64,000 bases of DNA from Salinibacterium sp. NG253 (GTDB lineage Bacteria; Actinomycetota; Actinomycetes; Actinomycetales; Microbacteriaceae), in assembly GCF_015864945.1 (NCBI RefSeq), contig NZ_JADYWF010000001.1, forward strand, positions 248,378 to 312,377, written 5' to 3'. The notes beneath the pieces were generated by a model, which had not been told where the DNA came from, ran no database searches, and saw only the letters and a list, made by a program, of their open reading frames with translations. This document shows positions 39,081 through 52,324 of this stretch, piece after piece. A program made the translations under genes and the position numbers. Positions within the stretch are counted from its first letter, which is position 1; the number at the start of each line of letters is the position of its first letter.

Positions 39081-39512
39081 GTGAAGTACCCCGACGACCT
39101 CGATCCCGAACTATTTGCACGACTTGTCGAGTCGGGAGGCGGTTCGCTCACACGCAAAATGGGTATTGAGTTTCTCGAACTTGGCGCTGAACGATCCGTG
39201 GCCACGATGCCCGTTGAAGGCAATACGCAAGTAATCGGCATCCTGCACGGAGGCGCACACGTTGTGCTCGGGGAATCCCTCGGATCAATCTCGTCGGCCA
39301 TTCATGCCGGCCCTGGCCGAGTAGCCATGGGGATTGAAATCAACGCGACTCACAGCCGCTCGGTGCGCTCCGGCATCGTGACGGCAACCTGCACGGCGAT
39401 TGCTCTAGGGCGCACGCTGGCCACCCACGAAATCGTGATCCGTGACGAGCAAGAGCGTCGGCTCTCCACGATCCGGATTACGAACATCCTGAAAGATCGC
39501 CCGGCAACGTAG
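39081..39512 (+). CDS. PaaI-type hotdog-fold thioesterase
   Basis: A 143-residue hotdog thioesterase. The segment GILHGGAHVVLGESLGS carries the HGG motif and the following acidic residue of the PaaI/DUF4442-like active site, and NATHSRSVRSG follows. It probably hydrolyses an acyl- or aryl-CoA of unknown identity. GTG at 39081 is chosen because GAAGGA lies eight bases before it, while the frame continuing upstream is antisense to polA. Such a gene next to polA is common in actinobacteria. Confidence 0.9.
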   Translation: MKYPDDLDPELFARLVESGGGSLTRKMGIEFLELGAERSVATMPVEGNTQVIGILHGGAHVVLGESLGSISSAIHAGPGRVAMGIEINATHSRSVRSGIVTATCTAIALGRTLATHEIVIRDEQERRLSTIRITNILKDRPAT

Positions 39513-39530
39513 CCGCTGGCGTGTCGAAGT

Positions 39531-39552
39531 GCCGCTGAGACTTCTCAGCGGC
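39531..39552. terminator. Hairpin between thioesterase and response regulator genes
   Basis: GCCGCTGAGA (39531-39540) and TCTCAGCGGC (39543-39552) are perfectly complementary. It lies between two convergent genes and lacks a T-tract. Confidence 0.5.
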
Positions 39553-39598
39553 GCTGAGAGCGCTGCGCTGAGTCTCTGGGCCCTCGCCTAAGCGGGTG

Positions 39599-40204
39599 CT
39601 ACTTTTTGGCGCTGAGCTGATCGATGATCGCCTGCGACACATCGTGCATCGTCAAGCGACGGTCCATGGATGCCTTCTGAATCCACCGGAAAGCGTCAGG
39701 CTCGCTGAGCCCCATCTTCTCGTTCAGCAGTCCCTTAGCGCGGTCAACGAGCTTGCGTGTCTCAAAACGCTCAACCAGGTCGCTCACTTCAGCCTCGAGA
39801 GTGAGGATCTGCGTGTAACGGCTGAGAGCGATCTCGATAGCCGGGAGAAGATCGTTCGGGGTGAAGGGCTTGACCACGTAGGCCAGCGCTCCGGCCTCAG
39901 AAGCCCGCTCTACGAGTTCTTTCTGGCTAAAGGCAGTCAGCAGCACGACAGGCGCGATGTGGTTGGCGCTGAGGCGCTCCGCAGCAGAGATTCCATCGAG
40001 CTGAGGCATCTTGACATCCATGATGACCAGATCCGGGCGAAGCTCGGTAGCGAGCGCAACAGCAGTCTCGCCGTCACCCGCTTCTCCGACAACCTCGTAG
40101 CCGGCATCCCGCAGGATTTCGACAATGTCCATGCGGATGAGCGACTCATCTTCGGCAACGACAACGCGGCGGGGAGCATTTTGATTGGTGTTTTGGTCAG
40201 TCAC
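39599..40204 (-). CDS. pdtaR: ANTAR-domain response regulator (PdtaR-like)
   Basis: A 201-residue two-domain protein. The receiver domain has the acidic pair D19-E20 and phospho-acceptor D63 (IMDVKMPQLDG), plus LLTAF and VKPF. The C-terminal ANTAR domain (about 135-196, LVDRAKGLLNEKMGLSE) binds paired RNA hairpins and prevents termination. Like Mycobacterium PdtaR it lies near polA. The partner histidine kinase is not in the window. GTG start at 40204, 17 bases from a TAGAAT -10 that overlaps the tRNA promoter on the other strand. Confidence 0.94.
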   Translation of the reverse strand: MTDQNTNQNAPRRVVVAEDESLIRMDIVEILRDAGYEVVGEAGDGETAVALATELRPDLVIMDVKMPQLDGISAAERLSANHIAPVVLLTAFSQKELVERASEAGALAYVVKPFTPNDLLPAIEIALSRYTQILTLEAEVSDLVERFETRKLVDRAKGLLNEKMGLSEPDAFRWIQKASMDRRLTMHDVSQAIIDQLSAKK

Positions 40205-40220
40205 AAGTGCAAGCCTACGG

Positions 40221-40227
40221 TATTCTA
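40221..40227. promoter_or_regulatory. Overlapping divergent -10 elements (tRNA-Leu / pdtaR)
   Basis: Plus strand TATTCT (40221-40226) faces tRNA-Leu, and minus strand TAGAAT (40227-40222) faces the ANTAR regulator. They share five base pairs. The -35 regions are weak. Confidence 0.35.
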
Positions 40228-40243
40228 TTCAGCGTTGTAGTCA

Positions 40244-40326
40244 GCCGAATTGGCGGAATGGTAGACGCGGAGCACTCAAAATGCTTTGTTCGAAAGGACG
40301 TGTGGGTTCGAGTCCCACATTCGGCA
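40244..40326 (+). tRNA. tRNA-Leu (anticodon CAA)
   Basis: An 83-base tRNA. Acceptor stem GCCGAAT (40244-40250) pairs with ATTCGGC (40319-40325), with discriminator A at 40326. The anticodon loop CTCAAAA gives CAA, decoding UUG. A long variable arm (TGTTCGAAAGGACG) and the T-loop GGTTCGAGTCC confirm class II leucine tRNA. CCA is not encoded. A terminator hairpin follows directly. Confidence 0.96.
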
Positions 40327-40339
40327 CAACGAATTGCTA

Positions 40340-40377
40340 AAAAAACCGGGCGCAACTCAGTTGCTCCCGGTTTCTTT
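40340..40377 (+). terminator. Terminator after tRNA-Leu
   Basis: AAACCGGG (40343-40350) pairs with CCCGGTTT (40366-40373), with an inner GCAAC/GTTGC stem. A CTTT tail follows on the plus strand. Confidence 0.85.
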
Positions 40378-40433
40378 AGTTAACCGAGCGGCCGTCGCTG
40401 CGCATGGGGCAACCACTGAAACTCCCTAGCGTT

Positions 40434-40482
40434 AACAACAACACCGGCGCGGACCTCAAGGTCCGACGCCGGTGTTGTTGTT
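40434..40482. terminator. Long hairpin at the pyk 3' end
   Basis: A 16-bp perfect arm pair (40434-40449 with 40467-40482) encloses GGACCT/AGGTCC (40451-40456, 40459-40464). The plus strand continues with TT. It lies 16 bases past the pyk stop and probably terminates pyk (minus strand) and read-through from the tRNA side. Confidence 0.8.
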
Positions 40483-40498
40483 TTAGCTGGCTGAAAAG

Positions 40499-41944
40499 CT
40501 ACTTAGCTGCCCATACAGGAGCCTTAGCGTTGATCGCATCACCGAGGATGTGCACGCGCAAATCGTTGGTCGAACCCGAGATTCCGGGAGGGGATCCTGA
40601 AATCACTACGACCTTGTCGCCGACCTGAGCGAGTTCTTGGCCGAGCAGAATTTCGTCTACCTGGCGGTACATCTCATCGGTGTGGGTTACGCGGTCAACG
40701 ATGAAGGACTCGATGCCCCAAATCAGCGACATTCGACGCTGAATTTCAGGACTCGGCGTGAACGCCTTCATGGGGATACGGAAACGCAAGCGCGACATCC
40801 GGCGAGCCGAGTCGCCGGACTCGGTGAAGACACAGACGAACTTGGCTTCGACGAACGTCGCAACCTCTGCCGCAGCGAGCGTGATAGCGCCACCCTGAGT
40901 CTTCGGCTTCGTGCCGAGTTCGGGGATACGGTCAAGACCGTGCTCTTCCGTGGAGGCGACGATCTTTGCCATGGTCTGAACCGTGATGACGGGGTACTCC
41001 CCCACGCTGGTCTCGCCACTGAGCATGACGGCGTCTGCACCGTCGAGGATGGCGTTCGCAACGTCAGAAGTCTCAGCGCGCGTCGGCACCGGGCTGGAAA
41101 TCATGGACTCAAGCATCTGAGTAGCAACAATGACCGGCTTCGCCATACGACGTGCAAGTTCGACGGTGCGCTTCTGCACGATCGGAACGGCCTCGAGAGG
41201 AAGCTCTACGCCGAGGTCACCGCGGGCGACCATGATGGCGTCAAACGCATCGATAATGGCTTCGAGGTGATCGACAGCCTGCGGCTTCTCGATCTTCGCG
41301 ATGACGGGAATGCGACGGCCCTCTTCATCCATGATCTCGTGGACGCGCACGATGTCTTCCGCGTTGCGCACGAACGAGAGCGCAATCAGGTCTGCACCGA
41401 GCTTGAGCCCCCAGCGCAGGTCGTCTTCATCCTTCTCAGAGAGTGCCGGAACATTGACCGCAACACCGGGAAGGTTGATGCCCTTGTTGTTGGACACAGC
41501 ACCGGCAACAACAACCTCAGTCGTGACGACGGTATCCGTAGCGCTGACGACCTTGACCTTGACCTTGCCATCATCGATCAGCAGGAAATCACCGGGAGCG
41601 ACGTCCTGAGGAAGCCCCTTGAACGTCGTGCCACAGATCTCGCGGTTACCCACGATGTCGTCGATAGTGATCTTGAAGATATCGCCGACCGCGAGGTCGT
41701 ACGGGCCGTCCTCGAACTTGCCGAGACGAATCTTGGGACCCTGAAGGTCAACCATCACCGCTACTGGCTTGCCAGCATCCTCAGCGGCGCGACGAACGTT
41801 CGCATACACCTCTTCGTGGACGGCATAGCTTCCATGGCTGAGGTTCATCCGAGCAACATCGACACCTGCATCGATGATTGCCCTGATGTTCTCGTAGCTC
41901 GACGTAGCCGGGCCGAGTGTCGCGACGATTTTTGCGCGTCTCAT
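40499..41944 (-). CDS. pyk: Pyruvate kinase
   Basis: A 481-residue pyruvate kinase. Seen are the N-terminal RRAKIVATLGPATSSYEN, ARMNLSHG near 35, the active-site stretch IPVIAKIEKPQAVDHL (near 215), MVARGDLGVELP (near 240) and VATQMLESM (near 275). It makes pyruvate and ATP from phosphoenolpyruvate. The ATG follows AAAGGAAG. Upstream is a CCA-triplet tract (minus strand) after gltD. Last gene of the long minus run. Confidence 0.98.
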   Translation of the reverse strand: MRRAKIVATLGPATSSYENIRAIIDAGVDVARMNLSHGSYAVHEEVYANVRRAAEDAGKPVAVMVDLQGPKIRLGKFEDGPYDLAVGDIFKITIDDIVGNREICGTTFKGLPQDVAPGDFLLIDDGKVKVKVVSATDTVVTTEVVVAGAVSNNKGINLPGVAVNVPALSEKDEDDLRWGLKLGADLIALSFVRNAEDIVRVHEIMDEEGRRIPVIAKIEKPQAVDHLEAIIDAFDAIMVARGDLGVELPLEAVPIVQKRTVELARRMAKPVIVATQMLESMISSPVPTRAETSDVANAILDGADAVMLSGETSVGEYPVITVQTMAKIVASTEEHGLDRIPELGTKPKTQGGAITLAAAEVATFVEAKFVCVFTESGDSARRMSRLRFRIPMKAFTPSPEIQRRMSLIWGIESFIVDRVTHTDEMYRQVDEILLGQELAQVGDKVVVISGSPPGISGSTNDLRVHILGDAINAKAPVWAAK

Positions 41945-41962
41945 AACTTCCTTTGACGGGTT

Positions 41963-41991
41963 AGTGGTGGTGGTGGTGGTAGTGGTGGTGG
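41963..41991 (+). repeat. GTG-triplet tract between gltD and pyk
   Basis: A run of GTG triplets with one TAG interruption (plus strand), read as CCA repeats in the pyk leader. It lies between the gltD stop and the pyk ribosome site. Confidence 0.85.
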
Positions 41992-41996
41992 AACTT

Positions 41997-43446
41997 CTAG
42001 AGGGTCATACCGCGATCATCCGGACGGACCGGGAACGGCAACAGCGTCTCCCCTTCAAGGTAGCGATCTACAGCGGATGCCGCAGCCCTGCCTTCAGCGA
42101 TCGCCCAGACGATAAGCGACTGCCCGCGGCCGGCGTCTCCGACAACGTACACGCCGGGGGTTGCGGTCTCGTAGCTTTCATCGCGAGTCAAGTTGCCTCG
42201 CGCATCCGCCTCAAGAGGAAGTTGCCGAGAAAGCGTCTCTGTTTCCGGGCCGGTGAAGCCCAGTGCAAGAAGAACTAGGTCGGCAGGAATCTCCCGCTCG
42301 GTTCCAGCCTTGGGAACACGACGACCGTCGAGAAACTCCGTCTCAGCGACACGAATCGCGCGAACTTCGCCGACCGAGTTCGTCAAGAACTCCACTGTCG
42401 ATGCTAGGTATTCGCGCTCGCCGCCCTCTTCGTGGGCACTCGACACCTCGAACAGTGTCGGAGTCAACGGCCACGGCTGGTGTTCCGGCCGCTCCGAGGG
42501 AGGCTGCACGCCGATCGCAAGGTTTGTGACAGACAGTGCGCCCTGACGGTGCGCGGTGCCGATGCAGTCAGCACCGGTGTCTCCACCACCGAGCACGACG
42601 ACGTGCTTGCCTTCTGCGGTGACCTGTTCACTCACGGTGTCACCGGCAACGGCACGGTTCGACTGAACGAGATATTCCATGGCGAAATGAACGCCAAGCG
42701 CATCACGGCCAGGAATGGGAAGGTCGCGCGGAACGGTGGAACCAGTAGCGACTACAACAGCGTCGTAGCGCGTACGAAGATCGCTCCACGAAATGTCGAC
42801 GCCGATGTTGACGCCGGCGCGGAAACGAGTTCCTTCTGCTTGCATCTGAGCCAACCGCAACTCGATATGGCGCTTTTCCATCTTGAAGTCGGGGATGCCA
42901 TAGCGCAGCAGTCCGCCGATGCGGTCTTCACGTTCAAAGACGGCGACGGTGTGACCTGCACGCGTCAGTTGCTGGGCAGCGGCAAGTCCAGCAGGTCCTG
43001 AGCCAACAACCGCTACAGTCTTGCCGGTCAATCGTCCAGGAGGATGCGGCGTGACATTGCCATCAGCAAACGCCTGGTCGATGATCGATACCTCGATCTG
43101 CTTGATCGTTACAGCAGGCTGGTTGATTCCCAACACACACGAGCTCTCACACGGTGCTGGACACAAACGGCCCGTGAATTCCGGGAAGTTGTTGGTCGCG
43201 TGAAGGCGCTCAATTGCTTCAGCGCTCTCCCCTCGACGCATTAGGTCGTTCCACTCTGGAATCAGGTTGCCGAGTGGGCAACCCTGATGACAGAACGGCA
43301 CACCACAGTCCATGCAACGACCGGCCTGACGAGCCAATTGGCCCGACTCCTGTTGCTCGTAGACCTCTTTGTAATCCATCAGCCGCAGGCTGACGGGGCG
43401 CCTTTTCGGCAATTCACGCTCTTGAACCTTGAGGAATCCCTTGGGA

Positions 43447-43454
<8 letters not shown>
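41997..43454 (-). CDS. gltD: Glutamate synthase (NADPH) small subunit
   Basis: A 485-residue flavoprotein. N-terminal iron-sulfur cysteines in [17 protein letters not shown] (near 48-64) and CPAPCESSC (near 97-105). FAD-binding [13 protein letters not shown] (near 150) and NADPH-binding [12 protein letters not shown] (near 290), then the C-terminal [18 protein letters not shown]. It passes electrons from NADPH to GltB. It overlaps gltB by eight bases. Confidence 0.98.
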
Positions 43455-48021
<4,567 letters not shown>

Positions 48022-48077
48022 GCCGTACCGTCCTCACGTATTACTGGTGCGGAGAGGGACTTCTATGGCCCAAAGAA

Positions 48078-48092
48078 AATCAGTACCTGATT
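48078..48092. promoter_or_regulatory. Palindrome upstream of gltB, possible operator
   Basis: AATCAG-TAC-CTGATT is a perfect 6-bp inverted repeat with a 3-base centre, 57-71 bases before the gltB start codon, in the only sizeable gap (104 bp) between lgt and gltB. Confidence 0.4.
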
Positions 48093-48125
48093 CAGGCCTG
48101 AGGGGGTGTGGCCGCTTGTGGCGGA

Positions 48126-49184
48126 CTATTTCGAATCTACGACAGGAGCGGACTCCTCCGCAGCGCTGACGACAATGTCATGCTCGGAATATCTTTCATC
48201 GGAGTTTACAACACCATCGGCACTCCAGATGTGACCGTCAACGTAGGCGCTCTTTTCGCGGCCGACATGACGACGTGACTGAACGATGTAAAGCACGATG
48301 CCGAGAGCGACTGTGAGGATGGCTCCCCAGACGTTCACGCGCAAACCGAAGTAGACCTCACTGGGGTCAATCCGGATGGACTCGAACCATGAGCGGCCGA
48401 TGCCATACCAAATCATGTAGAGCGCCCACACCTTTCCCCACTGCAAGCGAACGGGGCCCACTGCGGTGAAGACGGGCACGGTGAGGCCGAGAACGTGCTT
48501 TTTGACGAAGCCATACTGGCGCTCCATCGTGAGCAAGAAGACAATACCGACAACGTTCCAGATCATTTCGTAGAGGAATGTCGGATGGAATAGCGTATCG
48601 ACCGGCAATCCCGCGGGAATCGCAGAGTTGCCTGCCTCGATCTCAAGGCCCCACGGCAACGCCGTAGGCTGACCGAAGAGTTCGTGGTTGAAGTAGTTGC
48701 CGAGGCGGCCAATGGCCTGAGCGAGCAGAATTGCGGGAGCAAGTGCATCCGCAAAGCTCCAGAAACGGATGCCTGTCAGGCGAGCACCGATGTAGGCACC
48801 GACAGCGCCACCGATCAGCGATCCGAAGATGGCGTTGCCACCGTTCCAGATGCGAATGATCTCCCACGGGTCCGCGCCCTCGTAGAAGTAATCGCCAGGA
48901 TGGGTGAACACGTGGTACAAACGAGCGCCGACCAGGCCAAGCGGGACAGCCCAGATGATGATGTCAATCACGATCCCGGGCTCTGCACCGTGACGAGTCA
49001 ATCGACGCGAGGTCAGCCACGTTGCCGCGACAATGCCGATCAGAATGCAGATCGCGTAGGTGTGAATCACGACCGTGCTGCCGAAATTAAGGCCCAGGTT
49101 GCTAAACCACTGGCCGAACGGGAGGGTAACGAGCGTCGACCATGAATCAGGCGGACTGGGAATGCTCAACGGCACTAGTGACAA
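48126..49184 (-). CDS. lgt: Prolipoprotein diacylglyceryl transferase
   Basis: A 352-residue membrane enzyme with about seven helices. It attaches diacylglycerol to the lipobox cysteine of lipoproteins. The Lgt signature is GRLGNYFNHELFGQPT (near 158). A soluble tail of about 65 residues after the last helix is charged and probably disordered, a common actinobacterial extension. It sits 24 bases after trpA, so it is likely read from the trp operon, as in other actinobacteria. Confidence 0.96.
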   Translation of the reverse strand: MSLVPLSIPSPPDSWSTLVTLPFGQWFSNLGLNFGSTVVIHTYAICILIGIVAATWLTSRRLTRHGAEPGIVIDIIIWAVPLGLVGARLYHVFTHPGDYFYEGADPWEIIRIWNGGNAIFGSLIGGAVGAYIGARLTGIRFWSFADALAPAILLAQAIGRLGNYFNHELFGQPTALPWGLEIEAGNSAIPAGLPVDTLFHPTFLYEMIWNVVGIVFLLTMERQYGFVKKHVLGLTVPVFTAVGPVRLQWGKVWALYMIWYGIGRSWFESIRIDPSEVYFGLRVNVWGAILTVALGIVLYIVQSRRHVGREKSAYVDGHIWSADGVVNSDERYSEHDIVVSAAEESAPVVDSK

Positions 49185-49208
49185 AACGGTGACCTTTCTG
49201 AACTGCGA

Positions 49209-49991
49209 CTAAGCAAGAGTACCGGTCGAAAGCGACGCGGCCGTTTTAGCGACAGCATCCACCCCACCGGAAGACAACGCACTAACGAAAACGGACCCCA
49301 CAATGGCGCCATCCGCGTAGGTGAGAACTTCGCGAACCTGCTCAGCAGTAGAGATGCCAAGACCGACACACGCACTCGTGGAACCTGCCTCACGAAGGCG
49401 CGCCACGAGCGTTTTGGCGGCGATATCAACATCGGACCGAGCTCCAGTGATACCCATGGTCGATACGGCATAGACAAAACCGGTGCTGGCCTCAACAGCG
49501 CGCACGAGCCGTTCATCACTGGATGACGGAGCGGCCAAGAAAATGCGGTCAAGACCCGTGCGCTCGGAGGCGGCAATCCACTCAGTGGCTTCATCACTCA
49601 CGAGGTCAGGCGTAATGATGCCCGCTCCGCCAGCAGCCTTGAGTTCGTCAGCAAAACGGTCGACGCCGTACTGCATGATCGGATTCCAATAGCTCATCAG
49701 AACCACCGGAGTCGACACTCGAGACGTGATCTCAGCGACCGCGTCGAACCCGTCTTGCAAACGGAAGCCGTTGGAAAGCGCGAGCTGGGTGGCCTTCTGA
49801 ATAGCAGGGCCGTCCATGACGGGGTCTGAGTACGGCAGGCCAAGCTCAATGACGTCTACGCCATTCTCGGCGAGGGCCACAGCCGCTTCGATGCTCTCAG
49901 CAACGGTGGGAAAACCGACAGGCAAGTAGCCGATGAGGGCACCCGCACGGTCACGATTGGCCTGGGCGATTGCTTCCTCTACCGCGCTCAT
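49209..49991 (-). CDS. trpA: Tryptophan synthase alpha subunit
   Basis: A 260-residue TIM barrel that cleaves indole-3-glycerol phosphate. Catalytic Glu and Asp lie in [20 protein letters not shown] (near 43-62), and there is the phosphate-binding [11 protein letters not shown] near 213. The ATGA overlap with trpB and a strong GGGAGAAGG site inside the trpB tail show translational coupling. Confidence 0.97.
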   Translation of the reverse strand: MSAVEEAIAQANRDRAGALIGYLPVGFPTVAESIEAAVALAENGVDVIELGLPYSDPVMDGPAIQKATQLALSNGFRLQDGFDAVAEITSRVSTPVVLMSYWNPIMQYGVDRFADELKAAGGAGIITPDLVSDEATEWIAASERTGLDRIFLAAPSSSDERLVRAVEASTGFVYAVSTMGITGARSDVDIAAKTLVARLREAGSTSACVGLGISTAEQVREVLTYADGAIVGSVFVSALSSGGVDAVAKTAASLSTGTLA

Positions 49992-51262
49992 GCCTTCTCC
50001 CCCGGAGCGTTCTGCTCGTCGGCCGCCTTTTTATCGGACGCCTTCTTGTCCGCCGCTGCAGCTTTCTCGGCCGAATCGATCAGATCGAAGTATTCCGCCG
50101 CAGTTTCCATGTCTTTGTCGCCGCGACCGCTGAGGTTCACGAGGATGACCGAATCCGGGCCGAGTTCCTTGCCGAGCTTGATCGCGCCGGCGAGGGCGTG
50201 AGCCGACTCGATCGCAGGAATGATTCCCTCGGTGCGACTGAGAAGGCGCAGAGCCTCCATGGCTTCAGCATCGGTAATCGGCTCATAGTTGGCTCGACCG
50301 ATGTCTTTCAGCCACGAATGCTCGGGACCTACACCTGGGTAGTCGAGACCGGCTGAGATGGAGTGCGACTCGATTGTTTGGCCCTCAGCGTCTTGCAGCA
50401 TGTAGCTGCGCGCGCCGTGGAGAACACCGGGACGACCGCGGGTGAGCGTAGCCGCGTGACGTTCCGTGAGGTGGCCCTCTCCAGCGGCCTCGTAGCCGTA
50501 GAGCGCAACGTCGGCGTCGTCGAGGAAGGCATGGAAGATACCCATGGCATTGCTGCCACCGCCGACACAGGCCACGACGGCATCCGGTAGCGCGCCCGTC
50601 AGTTTCACGACCTGTTCGCGAGCTTCATCACCAATAACGCGGTGGAAGTCACGAACCATCACCGGGAACGGATGCGGACCGGCAACGGTACCCATGAGGT
50701 AGTGGCTGTCATCGACGTTGGCGACCCAATCGCGTAAGCCCTCGTTGATGGCGTCTTTGAGCGTGCGAGACCCTGCGGTGACCGGAATAACTTCGGCACC
50801 GAGCAGGCGCATGCGGGCAACATTGAGCGCTTGACGCTCAGTGTCGACCTCGCCCATGTAAACGACGCAAGACATGCCGAAGAGCGCAGCGGCGGTGGCC
50901 GTCGCCACACCGTGTTGTCCGGCGCCGGTCTCAGCAATGAGGCGGGTCTTGCCCAAGCGACGGGCAAGCAACGCCTGACCGAGCACATTGTTTATCTTGT
51001 GCGAACCCGTGTGGTTGAGGTCTTCACGCTTCAGGATGATGCGGGCTCCGCCCGCGTGCTCCGCAAACCGAGGGATCTCGGTGATAATCGACGGGCGACC
51101 GGTGTAGCTTGCGTGCAATTCCGCAAGCTCTGCGGCAAACTCCGGGTCGTTCTTGGCTTCGTTATAGGCGGCGTCTAGTTCGTCGAGAGCAGCAATGAGC
51201 GACTCGGGAACGAATCGACCACCGAACTCACCAAAGTAGGGGCCTAGTTCATCTTTCAGCAT
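49988..51262 (-). CDS. trpB: Tryptophan synthase beta subunit
   Basis: A 424-residue PLP enzyme that joins indole and serine. The PLP lysine lies in [13 protein letters not shown] (near 94), and the phosphate loop is [10 protein letters not shown] (near 232). After the usual end (AAEYFDL) there is a tail of about 30 residues (395-424) made mainly of Ala, Lys, Asp and Glu, which is unusual. The start overlaps the trpC stop (TAATG). Confidence 0.97.
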   Translation of the reverse strand: MLKDELGPYFGEFGGRFVPESLIAALDELDAAYNEAKNDPEFAAELAELHASYTGRPSIITEIPRFAEHAGGARIILKREDLNHTGSHKINNVLGQALLARRLGKTRLIAETGAGQHGVATATAAALFGMSCVVYMGEVDTERQALNVARMRLLGAEVIPVTAGSRTLKDAINEGLRDWVANVDDSHYLMGTVAGPHPFPVMVRDFHRVIGDEAREQVVKLTGALPDAVVACVGGGSNAMGIFHAFLDDADVALYGYEAAGEGHLTERHAATLTRGRPGVLHGARSYMLQDAEGQTIESHSISAGLDYPGVGPEHSWLKDIGRANYEPITDAEAMEALRLLSRTEGIIPAIESAHALAGAIKLGKELGPDSVILVNLSGRGDKDMETAAEYFDLIDSAEKAAAADKKASDKKAADEQNAPGEKA

Positions 51263-52032
51263 TAGCAGTCCAAAAAGTCTTGCAACGTGGCGATCGGATC
51301 GCCAGTGACGAGAGCCTCGCCAACCAGAACGACATCGGCGCCCGCGTTGCGGTAGTGCGCGACATCAGCAGCCGTCTTGACTGCTGATTCTGCGATACGG
51401 ATGACCCCGCTAGGAATCTGATCGGCAAGCTCACCAAAGAGATTCTGATCGAGTTCGAAGGTGCTCAAGTTGCGCGCGTTGACACCGACAAGGCTGGCGC
51501 CAACATCGAGAGCACGAGAGACCTCGTCTGCGGAGTGTGTTTCGACGAGCGGCGTCATGCCCAGCTCGACGATGAGGTCATAGAGAGTGCGAAGCTTCTC
51601 TTGTTCTAGAGCGGCCACGATCAGCAAGACGAGGTCTGCACCAGCGGCACGCGCCTCGAACACCTGATAGGGCTCCGCGATGAAGTCCTTGCGAAGCACC
51701 GGGAGTCGCACGATCGATTTCACTGTCACGAGGTCTTCAAGAGAGCCGCCAAAGCGACGCTGTTCCGTTAGAACGCTAATTGCGCTCGCTCCGCCGGTTT
51801 GGTACGACGTCGCAAGAGAAGCGGGATCGCTAATTTCGGCCAACGCTCCGCGAGACGGGCTTGACCGTTTGATCTCCGCAATGATGTGCACCTGCTCGCG
51901 CGGAGCTAATACCTCGAGCGCATCCAACGCCGGAAGCGCGTCAGCGGCAGCACGTTCTACATCAGCAAGGCTGACGGACTCACGGCGGACGGCGGCATCT
52001 TCGAGCGCGCCGTCAACTAAATCGGAGAGCAC
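51262..52032 (-). CDS. trpC: Indole-3-glycerol phosphate synthase
   Basis: A 256-residue TIM barrel. Seen are [15 protein letters not shown] (catalytic Glu and Lys, near 52-66), [12 protein letters not shown] (near 114-125) and [14 protein letters not shown] (near 180-193). It closes the indole ring before TrpA/TrpB. The GTG at 52032 lies one base after the DUF6704 stop. The frame extending to 52083 would overlap that gene and is not favoured. Confidence 0.95.
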   Translation of the reverse strand: MLSDLVDGALEDAAVRRESVSLADVERAAADALPALDALEVLAPREQVHIIAEIKRSSPSRGALAEISDPASLATSYQTGGASAISVLTEQRRFGGSLEDLVTVKSIVRLPVLRKDFIAEPYQVFEARAAGADLVLLIVAALEQEKLRTLYDLIVELGMTPLVETHSADEVSRALDVGASLVGVNARNLSTFELDQNLFGELADQIPSGVIRIAESAVKTAADVAHYRNAGADVVLVGEALVTGDPIATLQDFLDC

Positions 52033-52033
52033 T

Positions 52034-52264
52034 CTAGCTGTGAGGCTTGGGGGTGAGCTTGTCTCCACCCACGCCATAGCCAAGCTTCTTCAGCACCTGG
52101 CCAACGATGAGACCAACGACGACCAGCCCAGCCGATGCGAATACGAGCCACGCAAGGTTGAACCAGAAAGCGAAGGTTCCGATCGTGAACGCGACCAACA
52201 TGATCACTACGGCGGTCCATGCCGCCGGGGAATTTCCGTGGCCGGGGTCAGTATCAGTACTCAT
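52034..52264 (-). CDS. DUF6704 small membrane protein in trp operon
   Basis: A 76-residue protein with the conserved start GHGNSPAAWTAV (8-19), two membrane helices (about 17-36 and 40-58) and a short basic tail. This matches the actinobacterial HGXXPAAWTAV / DUF6704 family, which I know only from trp operons and which has no assigned function. ATG 52264 with GGAG upstream. The frame to 52324 adds 20 unsupported residues. One base before trpC. Confidence 0.85.
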   Translation of the reverse strand: MSTDTDPGHGNSPAAWTAVVIMLVAFTIGTFAFWFNLAWLVFASAGLVVVGLIVGQVLKKLGYGVGGDKLTPKPHS

Positions 52265-52324
52265 CAGGCTCCATTCTTTGCTGATCCTAAATTGTAGCGG
52301 GAGTAACCCGCTCGGCGTTGCCAA

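Noticed and set aside
40637-41956. 439-codon plus-strand open frame opposite pyk
   Set aside because: Shadow of pyk. No family resemblance despite its length.
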